Shown: one piece after another, positions 23,774-35,057 of the stretch
Position numbering within the stretch: position 1 is the first letter of the stretch
Layout: every line of letters begins with the position of its first letter
DNA from: Macrostomum hystrix
Lineage: Eukaryota > Platyhelminthes > Macrostomidae
Assembly: GCA_950097015.1 (NCBI GenBank)
Contig: CATNEN010000039.1
Location: 4,538,001 to 4,602,000 of the forward strand
Direction: 5' to 3'
Length of the DNA: 64,000 nt
Program-made: the position numbers and the translations under genes
Notes under the pieces: generated by a model
The model's database searches: none
What the model was told of the DNA's origin: nothing
Seen by the model: only the letters and a program-made list of their open reading frames with translations

Positions 23774-24535
23774 GCTCAAAAACTGAACTGGTGAACTTAA
23801 TAAAACTTAGGGCAACAGGATTTTGTTTACTAATTGCTCCTTGCTTCTCTTTCCGCCTGTGTTGTGTCGCTCTTAGGGCAGGACAGCTCGGATTAAATAT
23901 CCAGTTTAAGAATAAAGCCTCTCAGTTAGTAGGAAGGGGTTGTGGGCCAGCTGGGCTGCTATTGGCTGGAGCCCTGCGCACACACTCTGCCCCACCCCTA
24001 TCCACAACTTGCCGCCGAACCCAAGGAATGTGAGCAAAGCTGTGTTTCTCTATGGACTCGCAAGTCAATTGAAAGTCGCTAATATCAATCCCGCTTGTCA
24101 CCTTGACTTCTGAATCCATTTTAACGACGCCGTCTTTGATGCCGCAATTGAAGCCCGCCCGCAAAAAGTTTGCAGACAGCAGTGAGAACGGGTCCCGACA
24201 AAGCCTATCCGCTAATTCTCGACAGCCTCACGAAAATAAAAAAGTGAATGAACCGATGCAAAAATCCTTTGTTTGAGACAAGAAATTCTCGCAGAAGAAA
24301 AAGCTTTGGTTTATTTCAATGGAAAAGTGCTAGCGAGCCGAACCGAAAGTCAAGATCAAAGCGCAATTGCCGCCACTCGCAAAAGCACATCTGACCCCTA
24401 TGCTGCAGATTCAGCGTTGGTAGAAGCATAGTTGACAAGTTTAAATTTCCCGGGTTTCATAGAACAGATTATCCATGCACTTCGAACTAATTGCATTTTT
24501 TCTTCTGAAGACGAAGTCATAATATTCGTGTAGCC
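23774..24535. other. T-box 5' flank with possible upstream exon
   Basis: A minus-strand frame starting at ATG 24120 runs about 65 codons but has no convincing donor. The rest shows no gene. Confidence 0.35.
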
Positions 24536-24559
24536 ATGCAGATAAAGCTTTCAATGTTT

Positions 24560-25870
24560 TCATCTCTCCCCCTGTCTCATCTCCCCCTGTCTCATCTCTC
24601 CCTGTCTCATCTCTCCCTGTCTCATCTCTCCCCCTGTCTCATCTCTCCCTGTCTCATCTCTCCCTGTCTCATCTCTCCCTCAGCCCCATCTCTCCCTCCG
24701 CCTCATCTCTCCCTGTCTCATCTCTCCCTGTCTCATCTCTCCCTCAGCCCCATCTCTCCCTCCGCCTCATCTCTCCCTGTCTCATCTCTCCCTGTCTCAT
24801 CTCTCCCTCAGCCCCATCTCTCCCTCCGCCTCATCTCTCCCTGTCTCATCTCTCCCTGTCTCATCTCTCCCTGTCTCATCTCTCCCTGTCTCATCTCTCC
24901 CTGTCTCATCTCTCCCTGTCTCATCTCTCCCTGTCTCATCTCTCCCTGTCTCATCTCTCCCTGTCTCATCTCTCCCCCTGTCTCATCTCTCCCTGTCTCA
25001 TCTCTCCGCCTCATCTCTCCGCCTCGCCTCAACTCATCTCTCCCTCAGCCTCATCTCTCCCTCAGCCTTATCTCTCCCTCAGCCCCATCTTTCCCTCAGC
25101 CTCATCTCCCCCTCCGCCTCATCTCTCCCTCCGCCTCATCTCTCCCTCAGCCTCATCTCTCCCTCAGCCCCATCTCTCCCTCCGCCTCATCTCTCCCTCA
25201 GCCTCATCTCTCCCTCAGCCCCATCTCTCCCTCAGCCCCATCTCTCCCTCCGCCTCATCTCTCCCTCCGCCTCATCTCTCCCTCCGCCTCATCTCTCCCT
25301 CAGCCTCATCTCTCCCTCAGCCTTATCTCTCCCTCAGCCCCATCTTTCCCTCAGCCTCATCTCCCCCTCCGCCTCATCTCTCCCTCCGCCTCATCTCTCC
25401 CTCAGCCTCATCTCTCCCTCAGCCCCATCTCTCCCTCCGCCTCATCTCTCCCTCCGCCTCATCTCTCCCTCAGCCTCATCTCTCCCTCAGCCCCATCTCT
25501 CCCTCAGCCCCATCTCTCCCTCAGCCCCATCTTTCCCTCAGCCTCATCTCCCCCTCCGCCTCATCTCTCCCTCCGCCTCATCTCTCCCTCAGCCTCATCT
25601 CTCCCTCAGCCCCATCTCTCCCTCCGCCTCATCTCTCCCTCAGCCTCATCTCTCCCTCAGCCCCATCTCTCCCTCAGCCCCATCTCTCCCTCCGCCTCAT
25701 CTCTCCCTCCGCCTCATCTCTCCCTCCGCCTCATCTCTCCCTCAGCCTCATCTCTCCCTCAGCCCCATCTCTCCCTCAGCCCCATCTCTACCTCCGCCTC
25801 ATCTCTCCCTCAGCCTCATCTCTCCCCCTGCCCCATCTTTCCTTCCGCCTCATCTCCCCTGAGCATCATA
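24560..25870. repeat. Minisatellite, 15-bp pyrimidine-rich unit
   Basis: About 85 copies of CTCTCCCTGTCTCAT, CTCTCCCTCAGCCTCAT-type and CTCCGCCTCAT-type units. The plus strand is almost all pyrimidine. Period 15 yields a spurious Ser/Leu/Pro/His frame of about 535 codons. Confidence 0.95.
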
Positions 25871-25959
25871 TCTCTCCAGCCTCATATTTCCCTCAGCCCC
25901 ATCAATCCCTCCGCTCCCTCCATCCCTGCCCAGAGCCAATCAAAATTGATTACGTGCTG

Positions 25960-26760
25960 CTGCCCTGACAATAATCCTATGCATAGAAGAGCTGGACCTT
26001 ATTTCTGGTACGATCAATTTATTCGTGTAGAAAACTATTGCTCAAGAATGAAAACGAAGCAAGCGCAAACAACGCTGTTCCCCTACGAGCACTCCATTCG
26101 CGTGAACTTAAACTCTCAAAGTTGCTATACAAAGTGTCATTGAAAAATTTGAGACGAAAACAAACTTTTCTAAAACAGTTTAGAGAGCTATTGTGGTGTA
26201 TATTGGACACACCCCATCCTCGCTTGGCTCAATGCAGGTGACAAGCTTACTATTTATTTATAAAATTTAGTCAATTGGCAACAAAATATTTCACACGCTC
26301 AGCTGGCCAGTCTCCGTACACACCGCGCTATCCGTGTTGCTGCCCTCCAGCCATTGTGGAATCGGGCGCATTGTGATTGTTCGCTGCAGTGCCAATGGTT
26401 GCGCCACAATCGGTCTGTGCAGTGCCAGGGAAATTCAATGCAAAACAATGCACCAACCCTGACCTGGACTCATGCTCGCACTGTGCAGCTTGGATTGGGA
26501 CCCAGCTACACTTGAGCATCCTTGCTTCGGGTGACAGTATAGGCCGAGGGTCAGCTACGCCCACCTGAGCCCGATTTTTCCCTGAGGCTCCTTGCATGCG
26601 TCTGATTTGTTGATAAACAAAAATACGCATAGCTTCAGTCACTTTTTGAGATTTTAATTTCGAAACCAAATAAGATAATTCTCGTATGATTTGATTTCAA
26701 TTTCAATGACAACTCAATGCTCACTTCCACCTATCCTCTATCCCTACCCTATACTCCTTC
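25960..26760. other. Spacer between arrays
   Basis: A moderately GC-rich patch at 26310-26600 with short open frames that I do not recognise. No gene supported. Confidence 0.4.
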
Positions 26761-26763
26761 CAC

Positions 26764-27702
26764 TGTCCTCTTCCCAATGTCCTCTTCCCAATGTCCTCTT
26801 CCCAATGTCCTCTTCCCAATGTCCTCTTCCCAATGTCCTCTTCCCAATGTCCTCTTCCCAATGTCCTCTTCCCAATGTCCTCTTCCCAATGTCCTCTTCC
26901 CAATGTCCTCTTCCCAATGTCCTCTTCCCAATGTCCTCTTCCCAATGTCCTCTTCCCAATGTCCTCTTCCCAATGTCCTCTTCCCAATGTCCTCTTCCCA
27001 ATGTCCTCTTCCCAATGTCCTCTTCCCAATGTCCTCTTCCCAATGTCCTCTTCCCAATGTCCTCTTCCCAATGTCCTCTTCCCAATGTCCTCTTCCCAAA
27101 TGTCCTCTTCCCAATGTACTCTTCCCAATGTCCTCTTCCCAAATGTCCTCTTCCCAATGTCCTCTTCCCAATGTCCTCTTCCCAATGTCCTCTTCCCAAT
27201 GTCCTCTTCCCAAATGTCCTCTTCCCAATGTCCTCTTCCCAATGTCCTCTTCCCAATGTCCTCTTCCCAATGTCCTCTTCCCAATGTCCTCTTCCCAATG
27301 TCCTCTTCCCAAATGTCCTCTTCCCAATGTCCTCTTCCCAATGTCCTCTTCCCAATGTCCTCTTCCCAATGTCCTCTTCCCAATGTCCTCTTCCCAATGT
27401 CCTCTTCCCAATGTCCTCTTCCCAATGTCCTCTTCCCAAATGTCCTCTTCCCAATGTCCTCTTCCCAATGTCCTCTTCCCAATGTCCTCTTCCCAATGTC
27501 CTCTTCCCAATGTCCTCTTCCCAATGTCCTCTTCCCAATGTCCTCTTCCCAATGTCCTCTTCCCAATGTCCTCTTCCCAATGTCCTCTTCCCAATGTCCT
27601 CTTCCCAATGTCCTCTTCCCAATGTCCTCTTCCCAATGTCCTCTTCCCAATGTCCTCTTCCCAATGTCCTCTTCCCAATGTCCTCTTCCCAATGTCCTCT
27701 TG
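26764..27702. repeat. Minisatellite, 14-bp unit, near-perfect
   Basis: About 67 copies of CTCTTCCCAATGTC. Five copies carry one extra A (15 nt) at 27098, 27141, 27212, 27311 and 27438. One copy has TAC for TCC near 27118. All three frames on both strands stay open because the 14-bp unit has no stop. Confidence 0.98.
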
Positions 27703-27709
27703 CGCATGC

Positions 27710-28440
27710 AATCTCTCAGCGTTTATTCCTCTTCACATCAAGTATTACCATGAAGAATCTGAGACTGAACTTCCCAACTGATGAAGCAATCCCAAAATAA
27801 TGTGAAACTTGAAGGAAAGGTGCTAAAAACACCCTCCAGGTGCGACAGGGAAGCCCCTATAGAGGACACCCCCCAATTGCAGAAAATATTAATTTATCCC
27901 AATCTGCAAGCAGAAATTTTCTTTGATGGTTTCAATGACAATGTCAAAGATTTTCCTTAGTGGAAGCTGCTGCACCTGATGCCGCTAATTGCAGGTGTGG
28001 CATTGGCATTCGCACACAAAAACTAATTTTCACATTTCTCTTAGAAAGTATATTTTAATTTAGCCTCAATAATTTATAGTTTACCATGCTATACACAGCT
28101 TTGGATAAAGAAAGGTATGCAAACGCTTGGACAAAACTGAATGGCGTAGACGATAAAATGCTAATCTTGAAATCAAAATGAAAATAGTAATACTGCTCAT
28201 ATTCTTGAGTAATAAGTATAGCGTTTACTCATGATTGGTGTAGAGAGAGTTATACGCGAATATTGCAGATGTTTCATATTTAAATTTAGATTGAGAATGC
28301 AGTTCTATTTAATTACTTACTAGATCTGTTTGAGATTGTGTGAATCAGGATTCAAAGGCTTCAAGGAAAACCAGAAGTGTGAAACAGCAGACTGAAACAT
28401 AATTGAATTGATTTTAGGTGTCTTGCTAAAGAACACAATT
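27710..28440. other. Gene-free AT-rich region
   Basis: No coding, RNA or element signal seen. Confidence 0.4.
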
Positions 28441-28443
28441 TTT

Positions 28444-28525
28444 TTAGTGGAGTCGGGAATCGAACCCACGACCTTCAAGTCGGTGAGTCTGGCGCTCTAA
28501 CCACTAGGCTACAAACCCTGCCTCT
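28444..28525 (-). repeat. tRNA-like sequence (SINE head or tRNA pseudogene)
   Basis: On the minus strand TAGCCTAGTGGTTAGAGCGC (A box) and GTGGGTTCGATTCCCGAC (B box) lie at tRNA spacing. The acceptor and anticodon stems do not pair, so I do not call a functional tRNA. Confidence 0.6.
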
Positions 28526-28609
28526 TTGCGGCGAGAGGCTGAGCAGAGAAAGGAACCCATCGATCGTAAGGCCAAGCTCATCATTGGCTGTACTGTTCTA
28601 AACAAGCAT

Positions 28610-28680
28610 CCTCTCTCCAGAGTTTTTCATCACTTCATGACCGAGAGGTCAGGAGTTCGAATCTCAGCCCAAGGAAGACA
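28610..28680 (+). repeat. tRNA-like B-box sequence
   Basis: GAGAGGTCAGGAGTTCGAATCTC followed by AGCCC, similar to the minus-strand sequence at 46285-46350. Probably a SINE head fragment. Confidence 0.45.
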
Positions 28681-28719
28681 ATTTTTGTTTTGAGCAAGAA
28701 TTCTTAAGTTCCTACTGTC

Positions 28720-29120
28720 TCATTTCGTCCAGCTGTTAGACTGCGGGTACAGCTGGCAGTCCAACGGGGAATCGCAGGCAAAGAGCAGGTCTTTGTTATC
28801 GAGGGCTACCTCAGAATCGGTGGCCAGTTCACGGAGGCCCACCCTGAGATCAAATCGAGAGTCAGCTGTGCGGCCGAGTGGCGTCAAGAGGCAGCATTGT
28901 CGCGCCTTCAGCCTGGCTGACGGTCCGTGCCGGCTGTTCGACAGCAAGTCGGTGAGAGACTGCGGCTGCTGGAGGACAGGCAAGGTGTTTGTGAAGTGGC
29001 AGCCAGGACTCGATCCGGGCGCGCTGAGTCATTCAGGCTACGGCATGAAGCTGTGCGGAGTGAAGTACCGTTTGTTCTCCGACCGCAGCTTCTGGTAGCA
29101 GAGCACGGACTGCTAGTGTG
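28720..29120 (+). other. Unclassified GC-rich coding-like patch
   Basis: An open plus-strand frame of about 100 codons (28793-29098) with several Cys (RDCGCWRTGK, LCGVKYRLF). I do not recognise it. It may be part of the neighbouring retroelement debris. Confidence 0.3.
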
Positions 29121-29173
29121 AAGCGCAGAATGGTCTGGTCATCAAGGTCGACGTTGAAAGTGCAGCCACTTTC

Positions 29174-29641
29174 GTGAACTCCGCAGGGCAGCGGCCTTCC
29201 GCAGGACGAGGTCCGCGTCCCAGCGGGAGCCATCCGGGCAGCAGTCCGGCAGTATCTAGCCAGGGAGGCCAGGGCGACCTACACCAAGGAGGTCCCGGCG
29301 GAGCACCCGCACAGGCAGTGCGGGGCTTGCCGCTCCCGCTCGAAAGGCTCGAGCAGCGGGTCGCGGAGGTGGCCCTTTTCCAGCTCCGGGCCAACCGGGC
29401 CCCCTTCCTCCAAGCCACGCAGCATCGTTGGGGCCGGACGGCGAGCCCCGAGTGCCCCCACTGTCAGGCCCCGGCTGAGGACTCCGCGCACTTCCTGCTG
29501 GTCTGCCCCCGGTGGCAGGCAGAGGGTCAGCGGTTCCTCAACGGGGCTTCCTCGATGTCCCTACTACAGGAGCACCCGGAGTGGGTGCGGGCCTACCTGG
29601 AGGCGACGGGTGCGCTGGCGCGCTCCCCATATGGCCTTTAG
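29174..29641 (+). pseudogene. 3' end of a non-LTR retrotransposon ORF2
   Basis: The frame includes LEQRVAEVALFQLRANRAPF and the Cys/His motif ECPHCQAPAEDSAHFLLVCP, typical of the C-terminus of Jockey/CR1/I-type ORF2 proteins. Upstream (from about 29200) the same protein continues in another frame (IRAAVRQYLAREARATYTKE), so there is a frameshift near 29320. It ends in a GAA-rich tail at about 29655-29675. Confidence 0.75.
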
Positions 29642-29689
29642 GCCGGTGGGCCAGTATAGAAGAAGAAGAAGAAGAAGCTGCCGGACACC

Positions 29690-30250
29690 AAGAACCAGCC
29701 CAGAGGCTGAAGAGGCTCGGATGGAGAAGACGTGCCAAAAATGAACTCGAGAGCATTGTAACGCCGAACATAGCGAGGATTAGAGACGCCCCGCCGGACC
29801 CGCCGTGGAGTAGCTGGAGGACCGGAAGCTGCACTGCCAACGGATCTCGGCTAGAGACGGTCGAAGCGAATCGCGCGAAGGGAGAGGCCATCGTTGCAGA
29901 GGTGAGCGAAGGAGCCGATTTCACAATCTTTAGCCCAACGGCTCGGTCAGCCCGGAAGGCAGAGGCGGAAGCGGTGCCGTGTTGCGGCGCGCAAGAACGC
30001 CCTCGGAGATGGCGACGTCATCGCGTTGATTGAGCAGCCAGCGGGCGAGGTGAGTAGCTCCCTCGCAGCGGAGGCGACGGCACGGCGCTTGACTGGCTTA
30101 GGGACACCACCAGCAACTGGAGCGTTGCCGCCATCTTCACGGACAGCGCGAGCGCCCTGAAGGGCCTCATTGGCGGGGGGAAGCACCCGCTGCTCGCCAG
30201 TATTAGGACGTGCATTTGCCCAGCTGCAAGACATCGGGCGGTCGATCAAG
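29690..30250 (+). pseudogene. RNase H region of a second non-LTR copy
   Basis: GADFTIF followed in a shifted frame by SVSPEGRGGSGAVL, and later VAAIFTDSASALKGLIGGG, match the DG and TDS boxes of an ORF2 RNase H domain. Frameshifts and at least one stop break it. It lies downstream of the C-terminal piece at 29174-29641, the reverse of the normal order, so two copies or a rearrangement are involved. Confidence 0.6.
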
Positions 30251-30259
30251 TTTGCAGAA

Positions 30260-30980
30260 ATAATGCAATAAAAACTGACGACAGCTGAAATGTAAGAAAT
30301 TAACCTAAACGAAAAAACAATAGTTATTACAAATTAAGAAAACAAAATATTTCTCTGTGCTGTCGGAATAAAATGCCTCTGTAAGTACTACTTACAAGTA
30401 GTCTGTCTAAAACAAAGTAAAATTTTTGTAAAAATGTTGGTTAAGCAAAAGACAATTTAAAAAAACTCAGAAGTACTTTCACAATGAGTTCAATTGGTGC
30501 AAAAATTCGACTGTCGTTTGCCTTTAAAGAATAGATCTTCTTTTGACCAGGTTTTTCTTTGAGTGGAAATGACAAGAGCTTGGCAAAGGCGAAGGTCGAC
30601 TCGCAATAAATGCAACTATTTACTATCAACCATTCGATTCATTTACTGTAAAGCAAATAATATTCCCACTTTGCTGCAAAGAAAATGAACTCCGTTTTCC
30701 TGTCTTTAAAGATGGTATGATGGTTAAGACCATGAAGGTGGGAAGTTCCCTAATTATTGATGTCAGTAACTATTCTCGAGGCGCACAAATACCTGAAAAC
30801 GATTGACAAAATTTCTATAAATATGCTTCGAAAGAAATGACAGTAGAAACAATATGCAAGATGATGTACATTATATAGCTGTGTAAATAGATGCACTTTA
30901 CTAAAGTCGCACCATTTGCACGCAAATACTAACTCGCATTTATACTCGGTTAAATTTTGTACGACAATACAATAGAAAGA
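30260..30980. other. Gene-free AT-rich region
   Basis: No gene or RNA seen between the non-LTR debris and the foldback element. Confidence 0.4.
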
Positions 30981-31673
30981 TGGGGGTGCTATCAAAAGCT
31001 CGAAATTTCACAACACCGAAAAGCAACTTCTTTCATTAGGTCGAAACTTCACAAGCTCGAAATTTCACAACGTCGAAAACAAAAATAGCAGCTACCTTCA
31101 CTAAGTCGAAACTTCATAAGCTCGAAATTTCACAAGCTCGAAATATCACAACGTCAAAACTTTATAAGCCCGAAATTTTATAAGGTCGAAAGTGAGAAGA
31201 AATCTGGATTACTTAAATGACTTCAAATATTTAAATTAAACAGGCTTTCCTCTGGTTTCCTTCATGTTTCGTTATTGTTGTTATATCGAGTGTCGAGCTA
31301 CTCGATTTTTTAATAACCCATCGTAGGACTCATTGTTTGGTTTAATTGTTTTAGTCCAGAGAGCGGCAGTTAAAATTGAAGACTAACCCAAAAGCTATCA
31401 ATATTCAAGTGTTATATTTTTTTCCTATTTCCAGCATGGGACAAAAGCTCCGAGTAGTACTTCATCTTGGTAATGTATTGATTAGAAATTATTACTGTTT
31501 AATAAGGTACTCGTTTGGTGTATTGTGAAGGTTCGAGCTTATGAAGTTTCGACCTAGTGAAGGTAGCTGCTATTTTAGTTTTCGACGCTGTCAAGTTTCG
31601 CCCTTGCGAACTTTCGACCTGGTGAAGAAAGGTGCTTTCGACGTTGTGAAATTTCGAGTTAGTGAAACCCCCA
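30981..31673. mobile_element. Foldback / MITE-like element with long inverted arms
   Basis: The left arm (about 30981-31195) begins TGGGGGTGCT and is built from repeats like GCTCGAAATTTCACAACGTC. The right arm (about 31530-31673) ends AAACCCCCA and is its inverted counterpart, including the shared segment TAGCAGCTACCTTCACTA. The inner about 330 bp shows no coding. No clear target-site duplication. It ends about 130 bp before the DSL1 TATA box. Confidence 0.75.
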
Positions 31674-31805
31674 CGCCACCGACATCCAGCAAACTATTAT
31701 AATTATGGAACCTTGTTTAAGGCGTTTCGATGAGGTAAGCAATACAAAAATAAAATAAACAGACTAAAATAGATATTATGTCCCGAGTCGGGACTTATGT
31801 CTTAT

Positions 31806-31813
31806 TATAAAAG
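31806..31813 (+). promoter_or_regulatory. TATA box of DSL1
   Basis: TATAAAAG, 92 bp upstream of the DSL1 ATG. Conserved at the same place in DSL2. Confidence 0.6.
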
Positions 31814-31904
31814 GTTTCCTTCATTTTCGCTTTCCTATTTTTATGTAGACGATAACCACTAAACCAGGAGTAGCTTTCAATTTTATTTGATCTTTCATTT
31901 AATC

Positions 31905-34598
31905 ATGAACTCGAAGACACAGTCTGGTCTGTGGACATTCGCTGTGCTTCTCATTGCTGCCAAGCTTGTCTCCAGCGAAGGCTACATGCAGATCCAGTTT
32001 GAGACCTACGAAAACAAGGATGGGAGAGTTCAGGATGGAACCTACTGCGATCCATTCGGTACGACCTTCGTGGGCGACAAGTGCGACCCGCAGTTCCGGC
32101 TGATGGCAGACAGATACACGCCTGGAGGGTAAGGATGGAGAATCCGGAAGCTGGGCTGGTCTTAAGACCTGAGTGACCCGACATTTTCTCACCTTAATTA
32201 CTTCGCTCGCAGCAACGGTCTGTACGACTACACTCAACCCAGTGTCTACTGGGACACGGAGTACATCAGCTTCGGGGGCAACTTCGCGGGCATCTCCAAT
32301 CCGGTTGCCATAGCAATGAACTACGAGAACCCGGTGAGTGGGATCGGAAATGAACTGTGCCCGTCCTTTCAGTCTATCAGGATGAAGCAACGTCCCAAAG
32401 GGGTGAAAATAGTCATGTTGAATATAAATCTCTGGTCGCGACACTTTAAACCATCCAGGGCTTCCTCCACATCACAGTCAGTGTTGTGGACAAGGACACA
32501 ATTCCACCAGACGATCCCATGGACACTTTCTCAGCCACTCTTCTGGCGCTTGCTGACTCAACCAGGAAGTCTATTGAGATGACCAGCCAGCCATTCAAAC
32601 ACACCTTGAAGATCACCTATTGGTTCACCTGCAACGCCTACTTTCATGGATTGGACTGTAATCGATTTTGCAAGCCAGAGAACAGCGATAAAGGACACTA
32701 CACCTGCAGCCCGGATGGGGTGAAAGTGTGCCTGGCTGGTGAGTCCGGCCCTGCTAATCCTAGTCTAAGTAGCTGGACCAAAAGGTCTCGGGTGAAGTCT
32801 TTAGGCTGCAGGATCCAGAGATATGCTGCGGTCTTCGAGTGTTGGTTGTCCTAAGCTCATATTTTTTTATTTTCTGGTTTCCAGGATGGACCGGTGCCAG
32901 CTGCGTCACCCCCGACCCCTGCTATGCCAATCCATGCGTGAACGGTGGCACCTGTTCAGACGTCGGCGGAGTCGCTGACTGCCGTTGCCCATCGAGCTTC
33001 ACTGGACGCCATTGTGAAACTGATGTCAACGAGTGCGCTTCCACAGTCGCTTCACCGTGCCTCAATGCCGGGGCCTGTGAAAACACTTTCGGCAGTTTCA
33101 ACTGCAAGTGTTCCGCCGGTTTCACGGGCCGCCTGTGCGAGTTCGATGTAAACGAATGCGAAACTGGCAAATCGCCTTGTCTTAACAACGGCACTTGTGT
33201 GAATTCCTTCGGTGGCCATAGCTGCAGCTGCCCGATCGGTCTCATTGGAAAGCGGTGTGAGCTTGACGTGAATGAATGCGAAGACGGACTGTCTCTTTGC
33301 TCAAATGACAGCACCTGTGTCAACAATTTCGGCAACTACACCTGCCAGTGCCCGCCTGGGTTCGATGGTTGGCTCTGCGACGACGACATCAACGAGTGCC
33401 TGATTGGTTCGCCCTGCTCAAACGGCAGCACTTGCATCAATACAGTTGGCAACTTTACCTGCGAATGCGCCCCGGGATTCGAAGGCTGGCTTTGTGAGGA
33501 CGTCATTGACGAGTGCCGAAGTTCACCTTGCTCTAATGGTGGCACCTGTATCACGGCTTTCAGGAACTTCACGTGCCGATGTCCTCCAGGATACACTGGC
33601 AGGTTCTGCGAAGCAGATGTCGATGAGTGTTTGAGTTCGCCGTGCTCAAATGGTGGCGCCTGTGTAAACAGCGTTGGTAGTTTCACATGCAGATGCTCTT
33701 CAGGATTCACAGGGGCGCTATGTGAAGCAGACGTCAATGAATGCTCGATGAATACAACTTGCAGGAACGGTGGTTCATGCGTTAACACACTGGGTAACTT
33801 TTCCTGTGCTTGTCTGTCAGGTTTCAGCGGACGCAACTGTGAGCAAGACATCGACGAGTGCGCTGAGCCCCTGAATGTTTGCCGGAATGGTGGCTTCTGC
33901 AACAATAACTTCGGAGGCTTCATCTGCCGCTGTTCGTCTGGTTTTACCGGACGCCTGTGCGATTCGGACATCGACGAGTGCTCTCAGACCGTAGCGGTGT
34001 GCCTGAATAATGGCACCTGCAATAACACTCAAGGTGGATTTTCCTGTCTCTGCCTACCTGGATTCAATGGCAACCGCTGCGAAGCTCGCGACCCTCAAGC
34101 TGTGTCAGCGGCAGAGTCAGGCCCGTACTGTAGCGAGCAGAAGTGCTTGATCGTCGGACTTTCGGTTGGATCGGGGGTGATGTTACTCATCCTAGTACTC
34201 GTAACTTTTTGTCTGATTAAAAAATGCAGGTACGTCAAATAGTTCGTCTGCCCCATTTGCGAATATCTGCTATTTTAATTTTGCATTGAGTGCCATGGAA
34301 TGAAATCAGGCTGCAGTTACTCCAGTTGCTGTTCGAAATCTCGGATCGATGGATCAAAGGGACATTGTAGCGTATTAATGTGTTGATCATAGGTTATGTC
34401 AACCTGCAATCAAATAGTTTTCTTACCTGATGTCACCCACGGTTTCTTCGCAGGCACACCAAATCCCCAGCCGGAGTTGATGGAGGAACGAACCAAACCA
34501 GCATATGTGATCCTGAAGGCGATTATGCCACTGCCAACATAGCGGCATCATTTGAAAGGGAAACTCGCGCTGAAAATGACTACGACAGTTTTGCATAG
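31905..34598 (+). CDS. DSL-family Notch ligand with 10 EGF repeats (DSL1)
   Basis: Exons: 31905-32128, 32213-32333, 32459-32738, 32885-34229, 34454-34598, all GT-AG. 2115 nt, 704 aa, in frame. It has a signal peptide (FAVLLIAAKLVSS), an N-terminal MNNL-type region beginning GYMQIQFETYENKDG, then the DSL domain in exon 3 (YWFTCNAYFHGLDCNRFC...GHYTC). Ten EGF repeats, mostly with the calcium-binding D-[IV]-[DN]-E-C start, are all in exon 4. One membrane span follows (GSGVMLLILVLVTFCLI) and a tail of about 50 residues containing lysines. Delta/Serrate-type ligands bind Notch on neighbouring cells. No C-rich VWC domain is seen, so it is closer to Delta in layout. The 5' part is almost identical to DSL2. 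Confidence 0.9.
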
Positions 34599-34599
34599 G

Positions 34600-35057
34600 A
34601 TGCAGGTTCTTCACAGTCATAAGACCTGATGCTTTTATGACGGTTATGAAGATTTTTCATTGGACAATTTTTGTAGCTGAAAAAATATATGAGGACCAGA
34701 ATTTTTCGTATTAACCCGGACTTATAAGGTAACAGTGGGGTATACAAATATTTCATAAATCAGTTACATGCTATCTGAGCTCAAAATGTTACTTTTGGAA
34801 TTTTGGAACAATCTAGGCCAAGATACGAATTGTAGTGTACGCATTACACATTTCAAATTGAAATTAAAATTCTAATTTACGCATTGCACTCGACAAAATA
34901 CAACGTACATTACCATACCTGTAGCATACTTACATGCGGTACAATTAGTTTGTAAAATTAGTTCGTGCCTTCTGTGCATGGCCTATTCAGCCTAAATTGT
35001 AAATTTTGAAAAACAATTTTTTGATATGTCGTGGTGTTTTTTAAAAGTTCTGTTCTA
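34600..35057. other. DSL1 3' flank
   Basis: AT-rich. It should include the DSL1 3' UTR. No other gene seen. Confidence 0.4.

Noticed and set aside
24536-26143. 535-codon Ser/Leu/Pro/His protein
   Set aside because: A 15-bp repeat translated in its stop-free frame; the non-repeat ends show nothing protein-like.
26691-27800. Several 300-370-codon frames in all phases
   Set aside because: A 14-bp unit without stops is open in every frame, so length is not evidence of coding.
28444-28525. Functional tRNA gene on the minus strand
   Set aside because: A and B boxes are good, but acceptor, anticodon and T stems do not pair; treated as a SINE head or pseudogene.
29512-30033. 173-codon plus-strand frame as a gene
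   Set aside because: It overlaps the end of one non-LTR fragment and the start of another in mixed frames; a retroelement remnant.
31715-31760. Spliced-leader RNA gene or first coding exon upstream of DSL1 (ATGGAACC...GATGAG|GTAAGC)
   Set aside because: Shared with DSL2 and has a good donor, but no Sm site follows and no acceptor gives a sensible join; it is probably just conserved 5' flank.
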